A stretch of DNA of 64,000 bases from Parelaphostrongylus tenuis (Eukaryota > Nematoda > Chromadorea > Rhabditida > Metastrongylidae), in the NCBI GenBank assembly GCA_019055375.1, contig JAHQIW010000921.1, positions 1 through 64,000 of the forward strand. Reading direction: 5' to 3'. Positions within the stretch are counted from its first letter, which is position 1, and every line of letters starts with the position of its first letter. Position numbers and translations under genes: made by a program. The notes beneath the pieces are model-generated. The model made no database searches. It worked only from the letters and a program-made list of their open reading frames with translations, and was not told where the DNA came from. Below, piece by piece: positions 33,090 to 43,731 of the stretch.

Positions 33090-33530
33090 ATACAATATAT
33101 AATCAGCTTTAATGGTTTACAACCTATCGTAGCCAGGAGATGAGTCAGTGGGTGGTCGTATTGATAACTTGAACGACAAAATTCATCCGACCACCAACAT
33201 ACCAGAAAACTGTGTTAGGTCTTTTTTTCGTGAAGAGTGGATGTTCACTCAAATTAGTGTGTAAATCAGCATATGTGAAATAAATGATACTGCATGAAAA
33301 ATTAGAAAACTAGTTATGGTGGTGCGAGGCTTAAAGACTTCCTTATTATTGCACGTACGTAATAGAAATTTATCAAAACTTTAAGGTGTATCATGGTGTT
33401 TTTAACAAATACTTATAAGACTTTCTTCCAATTATACCACGTTCTTAGCACATTGTTAAATTGATCAGTACCTTTCTAAGCATCTCGGTCTAGTAACATC
33501 TTTCATTTTTGATGGAACTAAAAAAAGCGG
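33090..33530. other. AT-rich stretch, no gene seen
   Basis: Between the SINE and the palindromic MITE. No exon or repeat block could be supported. Confidence 0.3.
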
Positions 33531-33540
33531 TGCCAGGACG

Positions 33541-33775
33541 TTTTCAGCCATCTCCAAAAGCATTCGACGACTTTTGTGAACCCATTCCGTAGTGTACACT
33601 TTTCTTCTAGAGTGACACTTTATGAGATAAAGTAAAGGGCGACTCTAGAAGAAAAGTGTGCACTATGAAATGGGTTCACATGAGTCGTCGAATGCTTCTG
33701 GTGATGACTGAAATTATTGGACGCTTTCTGTGAACCCATTTAATTGTGTACACTTTTCCTTTAGATTGACAGTAG
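33541..33775. mobile_element. Palindromic MITE with ~75-bp arms plus an extra half-arm
   Basis: The left arm 33541-33613 and right arm 33641-33715 are inverted copies (AGCATTCGACGACT, TGTGAACCCATT, ACACTTTTCTTCTAGAGT) around a ~27-nt centre. Directly after it, 33722-33772 repeats part of the left arm again in direct orientation (CTGTGAACCCATTTAATTGTGTACACTTTTCCTTTAGA), as if a second, truncated unit inserted or was copied at the edge. Confidence 0.7.
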
Positions 33776-33825
33776 TTCCAGATTTTGATTCAGGTCTTGC
33801 TTTTCAAATGAAGTCACTAGGATAC

Positions 33826-33913
33826 CCAATATGTGGAGTACTGTGCAAAAACGTTTGCGTCAGCCGGGATGACGGCTGACGCAAACGTTTTTGCACAGTA
33901 CTCCACATATTGG
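33826..33913. repeat. Perfect palindrome, 40-bp arms and 8-nt loop
   Basis: 33826-33865 and 33874-33913 are exact reverse complements, separated by GGGATGAC. The arm carries the flank and acceptor-stem sequence of the tRNA-like family (ATGTGGAGTACTGTGCAAAA, then GCGTCAGCC). The rest of the tRNA-like core has gone and the 3' flank is duplicated head to head. Perfect identity means the event is recent, or the arms are kept identical by gene conversion. Confidence 0.85.
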
Positions 33914-34743
33914 ATATACTATAAGATTATACCACTGCAAGTGGCAGTCAGAATAGACAGAATTTAGAAGACACTAGGCTTTATCGAAGGTTGGGTGACA
34001 TGATAGGTTGTTGCGGGGGACCTCATAGGGTTTATCAACTTTCGCTGTTGAGAGCAACACGCTGCTCATCACGATGAGGCGTTGAGCGGTCGATGAGAAG
34101 ACATCTGAACGAGTAATGTTAAAAGTTTTGAATACTCAGTTCAAAAAAAAACAATATAAAGCGGACAGAATTTGAAATGACAGTAGTTTTGAGCACCAAG
34201 AAAACACTTTTTATGATGAAAACACAAAAAATATTCAATGCAAAAAAATTCGTAGAAGTGAAACGATCAAATAACTTTTTACTATTCAAGATATTTCGGT
34301 CGTTTTAAGTGTAGATTTTTTGGCTTATAGGTGAACTTATCTGTAGCTGATTGATGTGTCCTCTTTTCTCCTCATGCTGAAAGTCTGTTAAATACAGTCC
34401 TTTTAGCGGAATTCTAAACTGTCCGTTTTATGGTAGTTCTCAACTATTTAGAATCCATAGAAAGTGTGCTTTCTTGGAAGCATTGAAGGTTTCTTTGAGT
34501 CGCAGCCATTTTCACGAGATTAACGCATTAGTCGAAACTGAAGAATCACTCTAGACTAAGAATATAGTTAAGTATATAGTAAGGATTCATTCAAGGAGCT
34601 CGTAAAAGTTCATGAGAGGTTGATTATTGTGCTTCAAATTATTAGAACAGGTATCTAATAATTCATTCCCTATGTAAACAGTAGAATTGTGTAACGAAGT
34701 GGTCGCTAAGCTAATCATCACAAGCACACTACTGGCTAGATCC

Positions 34744-34815
34744 CGTGCCAGGTTTATCAAGCCTTTCATCTCTCCAGGGTCAGAAAATTGGTATCAGACT
34801 GCTCGGGAGCATTTC
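34744..34815 (+). repeat. SINE fragment
   Basis: CCAGGTTTATCAAGCCTTTCATCTCTCCAGGGTCAG, then AAATTGGTATCAGACTGCTCGGGAGCAT, matches the central block of the 300-bp SINE (CCATCCATCCCTCCGG, TCGGTAAACTGGCACCAGACT, CGGGAGGAT). The head and tail are missing or too diverged. Confidence 0.5.
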
Positions 34816-35059
34816 ATTTTTTACAATCCAGATGAAGCTCTAGCTGAGTTATTACCATTACTCCAAATGGAATTCACCCAAGCAGCATTCATCAACATTC
34901 ATAAAGATGATAATGATGGGTGGTGGAAAACGACTGAAATGTAGGGAGTGCTGGGATCCGAACTACAGGTGTGAGGAGGAGTCACGTAAGATTAAGTGAT
35001 TTAATAAACATGTCGATGTGCTTTTATGGGCGCCGTAAAACGAGTTGTTTATGGTGCAA

Positions 35060-35545
35060 TTATGGCACGTCGACGACGATTTTGGCCGGATTGAAATCCG
35101 ATTCACTTCGAACATCGGGTTCACATTTGACCGTAGCAAGAAGCGAATATGACTTGTTGGTATCGTATTTGTGTCCATTCACCGTGACATTCGATTCGTG
35201 GCAGGAGTCCAGTCGCTTGCTCCGAGATCCGTGGTCACTGCTGGTCTCAAACAACCATATCGAAACACAATAAACTTGCAGTAAACATATTTGAAACATC
35301 ATAATCACTCAGCCGCTATATCTACATATAAACGTATATTCCTATATATACATAAATATGTACATATATTTATTTACCTATATACATATACTTGGATACT
35401 TAGACGGTCCGTTTTCACGATTTGTGCGAACCACAACACACCTTCCAATCGTCTCGTCCTCTCGGGATTGTCGTCCATGGCGGTGGTTTTATTCGAGCAT
35501 GGCCACTGGCGCGATTTTCGTACCTTGATCTGTAGAATATCCGTA

Positions 35546-35587
<42 letters not shown>

Positions 35588-35820
35588 GGTCAAAAGTGGA
35601 AATTACCTTTGCAAACTGTAGTTTATCAAGATAGGCTATTGCGCATTAGTGAAACTTCGCTTTTTCCACTTGCCAAGATATGCGAACTTACTTGAATATC
35701 GTGTAAATGCAACGTACGTTGTCGATCTAGTGTAAAGTGAGTAGACTTGTTGTGCGGTGAAATGCAAAGGACATTCTACACAGAGCAAACATTTTTCCAG
35801 TCTACAGTTCCTAAGTCTCG
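35060..35820 (-). CDS. Candidate four-exon gene 3' part, family not recognised
   Basis: Segments 35820-35692 (acceptor CTTCATAG, donor TTCAA|GTAAGT), 35635-35607 (donor AAAG|GTAATT), 35529-35392 (acceptor ATTCTACAG, donor CCAA|GTATAT) and 35245-35060 (stop TAA) can be joined in one frame. The first contains KCLLCVECPLHF, a C-x2-C-x2-C cluster that recalls half of a zinc-binding domain but lacks the other ligands. The last is hydrophilic and ends with LATVKCEPDVRSE, which includes a sumoylation-like V-K-x-E. GC content is higher than in the surroundings. Other frames on both strands are also open over parts of it, and some acceptors are weak, so this is a tentative model. The upstream end abuts MITE family B copy 2. 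Confidence 0.3.
35549..35585. repeat. (TA)n microsatellite
   Basis: About 18 uninterrupted TA units. It lies about 20 bp upstream of the candidate acceptor ATTCTACAG used in the - strand model at 35060-35820. Confidence 0.9.
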
Positions 35821-35848
35821 CTATGAAGATTGATTATAGGTTGAAAAC

Positions 35849-36312
35849 TTTAGAGCGATTTCGAGATTGGTTTGTCGGCGGTTTACGTACGCTGCAGCGG
35901 TACCGCCCGCCTCATCAGAGCCACACGCCATACCCTGAACACTACGTTATGGCAGTGATAGGGAAACGTTGTGGTGATAGCACGTTACATTGTTTTATCA
36001 CCATTCCTCAGTTCATGGGTTACGGCTGGTTATGAATATATAGATATCAATCCATTAACTGCTTTCAAGCCTCGCTGTAAGCATTCGGCATAGTTTATTA
36101 GAATGTATGGAGTTTTTTGAGTTTGGTACGTCAGTGGTTCAAACGACTGAAGTGCTGAAAAATGGGAATAACTTGTGCTGTCACCATAACGTCTCCCCAT
36201 CCCTGCTATGAAGTAAGGCTCAGTGGGAAGCGTGTGGCTTTGATAAAGCAGGAGATATCGCTGAAATGTACGTAACCCGCTTACGTACCATCGAAAAGAC
36301 TCTAAACATTCT
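35849..36312. mobile_element. Inverted-repeat MITE, family B, copy 2
   Basis: The left arm (GGCGGTTTACGTACG, CGCCTCATCAGAGCCACACG, CAGTGATAGGGAAACGTTGTGGTGATAGCAC) pairs with the reverse complement of 36165-36312 (GCGGGTTACGTAC, CTTTATCAAAGCCACACG, GGGATGGGGAGACGTTATGGTGACAGCAC). Same architecture as 21187-21565, with a longer AT-rich centre. Confidence 0.65.
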
Positions 36313-36319
36313 CACAAGC

Positions 36320-37730
36320 TGACATTTTTTCCAAACTGATTTGCAGTAGCTTTTGCCCTCAGTAGTACTGACATCTCTATCTCAATTTTCATAGCCTTCT
36401 TAAACCTCATCTGTAATCTTTTGATTGATGATTCACTGCGTTTTTACAGTGATTTTTGATGACTTAAGAAGGCATGACAAAAGTCTACTCTAACTTATGT
36501 GATAGGTGAAGGAAGGCACTAGAGGAGTTCCATTATGAAAAATCCATTTGCTGGGTTTTTACATATTCGCAAAAATTTTTTATGCTCGAATACAGTTATA
36601 TTAGAAACAGGCATGGATGAAACTGCTTTTGACGACTGCTTCTTCTCATTTGATCGTTTCGCTACGATTTCCGCATTCAATCACTGTTCATAGATTAACT
36701 TTTAGTAGTGTAACACTGGTCGAAAAGTCTCCACACAGACGGGTCCATTTCCAACTTTTGAGAAGTCGCTTTCGTGGATCGCTAAACCGGTTTTAAACAT
36801 CCAAATGTGAAGAATTGAACTGTCATGTGAACAATTCGAGCTGGTTTGTTAAAGACATCAAAAACTCCTATTTTATGTGGATCTTAAAGAGTCAGCTGTA
36901 CGGAGGTGGATAATTTAGGGTTGGTTTATTATTATGTGCAGTGTCTGAGAATTGTATCTATGATATCGACGTCGTATATCCGTGCAAATTAATCGTAATT
37001 CAAAGGTGTATGGGTCGCAGTTGGGAATGGGGCATCTATCTAACTGAGCAAGGGGGTGAACTTAAATAATTCAGTTATTCGTGAATACACTAATTGCCTA
37101 AAGCGAGACTTGATGAAGCGCGTCTGGATGTCCTCGCTCCGTTGTTTAAATTAGTGAAGACAATATAAATCAGTAGTAAGGATATATAAAATTTTGAAAA
37201 TAAGATTCAGATTAAGACTGTAGATTGTAGTGAAATGGCAAGTACTTCTGCAGCATCTACAGCACTGGCATTGCCGCCTATGAATTCACTCAAAACATCC
37301 TACTTACCGTCTTATCAACTAGAGTGCAAAAGCTGTTTGGAAGAAAACACGCTAGGAAATGATTTATAGCTAGGCTTCACTGGACAAATGCATTGGCAGC
37401 TTTTGATGGAGTATTAAAAGATGTCGTACATATTCGGACACTAAACTACGTATTTTACGTCAACTTTCGGTATTACGGTAACTCGTTAGTGCCGCTTAAA
37501 GAGAAGGACGATGTTTTACGATGACGATCGTATTTCACAATCCGCTCTCCCCAAATGGTTTACTGCCTTCATCGTGACTCAATGGTTCGAGAGCTCGTTC
37601 ACTGAGTAGATCCCCAAAAAATGAAGGATGCGATATTTTGAACTCTTGAAGGAAATCAGCGTTTGGATCACCGATGAATCGGTAGGAACTCAGCTAGTCC
37701 ATAGATTCATGGTAACCAGTACCTGTAATT
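36320..37730. other. Stretch without a supported gene
   Basis: A 44-codon + frame at 37234-37368 (MASTSAASTALALPPMNSL... to TAG) has a protein-like composition but no splice sites or homology I can name. Nothing else could be supported. Confidence 0.25.
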
Positions 37731-37737
37731 GTTTGTG

Positions 37738-38005
37738 ATAGGATGAAAAATAAAGCTCTCGAGGTTGATCAATTTTTAAGAAATGCGCCATGCATTCGTC
37801 TTTGATTTTTAGCTTCGTTTGAGGTAATCGAATGCATATCTGGCCGTTACAATAACTCGGGGTGGTCTACAGCTCTCTCGAATCAGTGCTTCTTATCCTC
37901 CCAAACATCTGGGACCATTCTGATAATAATTTACTGTTCCCATAGAGATGGATGGTTTGGTGGGCTATGAGTGCGAGTTCAAACAATCTACTATGTTGTT
38001 TGTGA
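37738..38005 (-). mobile_element. tRNA-derived SINE, - strand, truncated head
   Basis: Starts AGGATGAAAAATAAAGCTCTCGAGGTTGATCAA and keeps the CATGCATTCGTC, GGTAATCGAATGCATATCTGGCC and TTATCCTCCCAAACATCTGG blocks. It fades before the tRNA-like head. Confidence 0.7.
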
Positions 38006-38009
38006 TAGT

Positions 38010-39890
38010 GGAGGAAATGCTTTCTGCACCATTGAATTACCGATGAGATAGAAAATGTGCCGGCTGGGATTGAATTCTTCATGAAAAGGTAAAAATGGAA
38101 CATAAAAGGCATGCACACCAAAGTGTTCGATGGATGTTGGTGACCGAGCGCATGTTCGACCTATAATATAAGGCCTACCGTTGCCTGCTTGTATTCTTAC
38201 GAATAAGCTGATATAAATTTACTGACTCGGAAAGGGAAAACTCAAGTTATCTTGGGTGCAGAGTGGAGCCAACGATCATGTGCGTAATACGAGGCTAAAT
38301 ATATTGCGTAATAATGTTCACACAAAATACTATGGTCCACTTGACTTTAATCTTACCTTAACTTGATGAATATTTTCTGTAACGAAATCTTAACTCTTAC
38401 GTGAGTTTGCTGTCATATTCAATTTCCGTATCATGTTCTTTGATACTTTTAGCGTTTTAGATTCCAATGCGTAAGGGCATAAACTTCTAAAAAGAAACAA
38501 TATTCGTCCTTAATTTTGAGGGATTTATAAACAGTTACTCTGTTTACTTCCTCTCAAATCTGTCAAACCCTTATTTTAGTGAAGTATTTGAAAGAAATCA
38601 GTACCATAGGAGGCATTCAAGGAAAAGCTGAAAATTTTTACAGCTTTTTTAGTCTGCGGTATGACAACAAAGTCAGGGTCATTTCTATCGGTTGATCGAT
38701 CAAAAAATTCTAAAGCTATCCAAAATGCAGGAAGAATTCAAATTTGCCGATGTAACAAAGTGATCAAGCATTCTATCTGGACTGATTAATCTTGTGAATC
38801 AAAAGTGAAAGGCGGCTTTATTCCTGAAAAAATTGTGTTTTATAAAGGGCTGAGGCGCTATGTATCAACGTTCCGGCAATTTCTGTTCTTTTACGTGGAA
38901 ACTTTTCATTTACATAACAGCATAAAAGTAAAAATAGTGGAGAAAAAAAGAGGCTTTTAAATCACCTCAGTCTTCAACCAAAGCAGTACTATTACTGCAA
39001 CATTTCATCAGGGAATTGCTAATGGTCGTATGGTATGAAGATAATTAGTTCAAAAGATGTACGATGAAAGAGAAATTTTGAAGACGAAGGACATTGCTGA
39101 TAGTTAGTCAACTTTGACGATGGCCAATTACAACTTAACTGGAGCAGATCAATGCAAAACACTCTGAGAATTTGCAGATGAGCCAAACTGACAGCGTAGT
39201 GGAATTTTAGAAAATTCCTAAATCAAATTGGAAGAATGGAATGTTGCAAAGATGAGTTATCAGATACTTCTCGACAATATCATGAAAAAATTTGGGTGCT
39301 GATTTGCACACTGTATCATCCACTCCGATGACTTTTTAGCAGGCTTTTTAGTAGGTAAGCTTCGTTGAGAAGTCGACAAAACGCTCCAGCAACAAGGCAT
39401 GTGAAGAGCGTAATACTATCAAAGTTGGAAGGTTGCTTTTGTTCTGTGACAAAACCCGCCTTCAAATTTCCAAGTAGTACTTCAAACTCGATGCTGTACC
39501 TTGTCCACACTGCTCATTTCTAGTCTATTACACTTTTTCATCGCATAGGTTCTAAACTTCGGTTACAAAAAAAAGCCCACTCTCCAAGGTGTCACCGTAA
39601 AGTCTACAGTTGAATCCGAAACTGGCAACCTCAGTTGACAATAGTATATGTAAACATGTGATACGTTAACGAAATTGCATTGATTGTAATAATAGTTGCT
39701 TTCCTTGATGAGGCTGAATACGAAAAATGAGTCACAAGATTACAACGCTACGTTCAAAGTCAAACATTTTGTCTGGAGTGGCTCAGTATATAAATGATGT
39801 AATGTGGCGGAACATATTACTATATGAACGACAAGGGCGACAGGAGGGGATGGAATACACTGAGTGAGAGCAGAAACTGACAAAAATAGA
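38010..39890. other. AT-rich stretch, no gene seen
   Basis: A - strand segment near 38480-38420 (reads TLKVSKNMIRKLNM, then a donor CAC|GTAAGA) is too short to call. No repeat family member was recognised. Confidence 0.25.
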
Positions 39891-39899
39891 TTGCCTTCA

Positions 39900-40207
39900 A
39901 AAGTAGGATAAAGGATAACTCTCGGAAGAGGCTCTCGGCTTTGATCAATCCCTGAGGTATGCGCCATGCATTTGTCTTCAATTGTTAACTTCGCTTGAGG
40001 TGATTGAATGCATATCTGGCCTTTACAATGACTGGCGGGGGCCTTCTGCTGAACCGAGTCAGCGCTGCTTATCCTCCCGGACAAGTCTGGTGCCAGTTTA
40101 CCGACTCCGGAGGGATGGATGGCTTGCTGAGCTATGAGCGCAAGATCAATTCATCGACCTTCTGTGCTACGCGGAGCACCTCTAACCACTGCGCCACATG
40201 CGCTCTT
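39900..40207 (-). mobile_element. tRNA-derived SINE, - strand, full length
   Basis: The best-preserved copy. On the - strand the head reads GCGCATGTGGCGCAGTGGTTAGAGGTGCTCCG, with a perfect A box TGGCGCAGTGG. The body has CCGGAGTCGGTAAACTGGCACCAGACT and CCGGGAGGATAAGCAGC. The tail is GGATTGATCAAAGCCGAGAGCC with a partly duplicated CTCTTCCGAGAG before TTATCCTTTATCCT. Confidence 0.85.
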
Positions 40208-40209
40208 TT

Positions 40210-43200
40210 CACAAGTAGATATGTGTATACTATAGTGATTAAAGAAGATAAAATAGCTTCTGCTAAAATTTGAGAAGTGTCACATATTCGATTCCATTCA
40301 ATATCGTAGAAGTGATTGATTGTTTATCTGGTTTACCGTTCTTAATTTAAGAAAATCTGAATAAGTTCGCTTTGAGTGACGAGCTCGTCATTTCATTAGG
40401 GCTATCTAGTCCGAAAAAAAAATAATGCTTTGGTTATTGCAATCACCGCAGGTGCTCGTTCTGTAAGAGTGCGTTCATTGAATATCAAACACGCTTTGGA
40501 ATGCGACAAAACTAAACCTATTAGACTAAATTGAGAGAATAAGAAGAATTTCTCGGAGATTGGTCGTTTAGCCCTGCCGAAACGCTGTCTATTGATAATC
40601 AGTCATAGGCGGCAGCAGTAGTGAGTCCTAGAAAGCAACAAGGATTAACGATAAGAACACCCAAAACCATCCAACGTCATGCGTTGGCAAGCACATACGA
40701 GTAGAGCAATTCAGTTTTGAAGAGAATTGTCAAAATGTCCTTCTTGGGTGAATTTCAAGCTGATGATGAGGCTTTCAATTTCTCAAATGTCCAAGTTCTT
40801 GCCATTATAATTTGTACGAAAAAGCCTTTCATCGTGTTTTCTGAAGTAACCGCTATTTTCTCCATTTGCGTTGATTTTTTTCATATTTCGTACGTACCAA
40901 GCCGTGATAAGACCATTGCAACTTTAGTGGTAGAGCAAAGAGTGCTTAAGAATAGTTTTGAAAGCTAATAAGTGGAAAAATTGATATGATAACAAAATTT
41001 TTCCAACGCTTCTCATACATTTTTTTGTTACTTAAGTCACTAGCACTATCTTTTCAAAAAATAATAATTCGACTAAGATTTCGAAGCGTTTCGTCTTCTT
41101 CAAAATCGATGAATCGAGTCGATTGCTCACAGTCGTTCATTCTCGTTATGGTCTTCGGTTCGCGGTCTGTCGAGTTGAATCTTCTTCGGTGGTCATTGCT
41201 CAAATGAACAATCTCACTCACCGGTGGCCTCATGTACAGGTTGATGATAGTGATTGTTCAACAATAATAACTGCTTTTTATAGGACAAACCATCCTGCAG
41301 AAGTCGGTATTATTGAGGCTAGTACGGAGTGTTATAATGTATTGCAAACAAACTTTCCTTCATCTTTGGTAGTAGCAATCGATTATTATATGTTTTCATA
41401 TATTTGTCACTTTTGTAAAATATTGTCGTTCTCCAATTTCTTACCATTTTACTCGTTCCTAGCGCTGCAGAATCGTGATAGCGAAGCAGCCCCAAAACTG
41501 CCAATGACTGCTGGCGCCGTCTTTACTGTCCATTTTGATTGCTATAAATTTTCGATCATTCTGATTTGAACGAAACCCAGCATATACGTATAATTCCAAT
41601 ATCTCTAAGTAATTTGATGATAACAGCTGCTTTTCATTTTCAATTGTTAATTCTACATAAACTGTCTTTACCTCCAAGGTGGGGAACGTAACGTTCATAT
41701 ATGAACTCTATTCTGATTAATTTTTGAAAGCCCTCAACTTTTTTTGCAAGTTTGGCTGCTATTAGAGGACTTTTTGACTTTTTTTTACGGAAATCGTTGA
41801 AGGCAGGTCGAGTTGATTTTATTCGGAATTTTGAAATTGTCGTATTTATGGCGTTCTCACGCCTTCATCGCTGATGGAAGCCATCTTTTTTGGATTGGAA
41901 GGACCTAACTAATCGCACTCAAGTCTGATGCCAATGGAGAATTGAGTAGTGAACAAAAGTAGAATGAGTGAATAAGGGGGATGCGAATGTACCTCCGTGG
42001 TGCAGTGGTAGCACGCGTCTCCGGCATGTATGAAACGCAGGTTCTTCTCTCGTCTCTGGTCGTATTTTTGCTCACTACTCAATTCTCTTAGGTATACATG
42101 AAAGATCGTAGCATTGCGAAAAATGCAGCAAAAATACTAGCAAATTTGTCTATTACCAATATTCTAACCACGGCGAGACGGGTGGCGTGACTGAAGTGGT
42201 GCGAAACGAATCAGGGCATTGCACACACCAGGGAGTATCACAGCTACTGAGCTATCCTCCATAAGAATCATCGATCTCTAGAATAAGCAACTGGAATCCC
42301 TTGAAATCAGCAATTCTTGTTGAAGTGTATCTCTATCGAGAGAGAATTTCAGCGTTTTATTTCGTTTCCGAATTGGGCATGGCCTCCAACGGGGCGGAGC
42401 GTAGTGAACACGTCGCCGCTTGCTCCGCCTCTTCACTAATGAATCGGTGCTCTTCAGTAAACGTGGAACGAGCGACTTTTTATTGTTGTTGTATTCAAAT
42501 GTTTCTCAGAAAATAGCTATCCTATTATAAAATATAGTGTAGATCGTGTAAATATCTCCTTACTAGTGCTTCAATTCTTCGAAGAATAAGTTTTCTGACC
42601 TTTTTTCTCTTTTGTGGGAACTTTTTGAGCGTTTCATCGAGTTCTTCTCGTATTTGCCAAATGATGTTTTTTCTCAGATGCGTTAAGCTTCTTCTTGTAG
42701 ATATTCTGTTTCTTTATTTTGTTCGGAACTTCTGCTTGTTTTTTTTTTGAATAATCAGCGCTGCTAACCATATTTTCACTTCTAGTTTCTATTCATTTTT
42801 GCTGTATAACGTTACGACAGTTACGGATACTGTAGAGAAAATATGTCTACGTTTACGTATCATCTCGTCTCATTGTGGCCTATTATGCAAGAACATCGGT
42901 CATCAATCGCAATTGTATTGTTTTTGCATAGAGACAAAACAATTCACACTCATTGTCGCCAATGGCGTAAAACTCGTACATGGTCATTGTTAAATTTTCG
43001 AGCCATTAACACCATCTTATTTGCACCAGATGTCCACCTTATAGTGCGGAAGAAGAAAGAGAAACAATCTTTCGAGAGAATTCTTATTCGAAAATTTTCT
43101 TGCTTCTGCTGACATTTAGAATGAAAATTTAGTGAGTCATGATGGATAAACTGCGAAATTCTGTTGTTAGATTTGATCTCTGTTCTTTTTTTGTTGACAT

Positions 43201-43605
43201 TTTCATTCAGAAATCAGAACCTGATTGCTCACAGCGGTTATTTTTCTTTTCTAAATGACTGGTCTTGAGATTTTGTCTTAGATTTTGTCTTTATCAAGAA
43301 TTTGGTCATCACACTCATTTGGTATGAATCGTTCCATGTATTCATATTAATTTCGTTCTTTTTTCTTTTTCTTCTTTATGGTTCTTAGGTTTTCACTATT
43401 TTCGCTTGACATCTGCAAGAACACTGTTTTCATCATTTCACCATTCGTTTTTTTTGGAGCAAATTTTTTCTCGAGAAACACTGCCGTTTTTTCATCCATT
43501 CATCCGAACCATAAATTTAAATGATTTTTGAAATTTTAAGGTAAAAACTACAACGAATTTAGTCTGTATGGAGGCGCACAGATCATAATCATCTGCACAA
43601 CTTAA
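40210..43605. other. Upstream region of the kal-1 locus
   Basis: Several 70-150 codon + frames (40717-40968, 40986-41207, 41123-41569, 42301-42516) lack motifs and credible splice pairs. The tRNA-like element at 41936-42092 and a GC-rich hairpin at 42399-42440 (GGCGGAGC / GCTCCGCC) are the only structures noted. The kal-1 promoter and any 5' UTR exon should lie here; a trans-splice-like acceptor TTTTCATTCAG occurs at 43201-43211. Confidence 0.3.
41936..42092 (+). repeat. Second type of tRNA-like core flanked by inverted repeats
   Basis: AGAATTGAGTAGTGAACAAAA at 41938 pairs with TTTTTGCTCACTACTCAATTCT at 42065 (one mismatch over about 21 bp). Between them, 42000-42065 begins CCTCCGTGGTGCAGTGGTAGCACG, with a perfect pol III A box (TGGTGCAGTGG), and has a partial B box GCAGGTTCTTCTCTC at the right distance. 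The sequence is unrelated to the GCGTCAG family at 605, 8106 and 8365, but the design is the same. Confidence 0.6.
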
Positions 43606-43731
43606 ATGACTATGGTGCTCATCACCATTCTATTTTCTGTTCTTCTTGCCATTGTCTTCACATCAGCGGACGAGTTGATAGCAGCTAGATGTCAATCCAA
43701 ATGTCTTCATGATCTCGAAATCGTCTATCAG
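43606..43731 (+). CDS. kal-1: kal-1/anosmin-1 homolog, exon 1
   Basis: Exon 1 has 42 codons from ATG 43606 and ends CTATCAG|GTGAGT in phase 0. Residues 1-20 are a clear signal peptide with probable cleavage after TSA, followed by DELIAARCQSKCL. The R-C-x3-C-L pattern is the start of the anosmin Cys-box. Exon 2 (60983-61057) continues in phase 0 with C-x5-C, and the spacing from CL to that Cys is 24 residues, against about 22 in vertebrate anosmin-1 as I recall it. Anosmin-1 is a secreted, heparan-sulfate-binding matrix protein (Cys-box, WAP, fibronectin III repeats). In C. elegans kal-1 acts in neurite branching and epidermal morphogenesis. The WAP and FnIII exons are not in the window. A second Met at codon 3 could serve as start. 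Confidence 0.65.

Noticed and set aside
35692..35820. LIM domain in the 35-kb candidate (KCLLCVECPL)
   Set aside because: The C-x2-C-x2-C run fits, but the preceding Trp/His and the final Cys/Asp ligands are absent.
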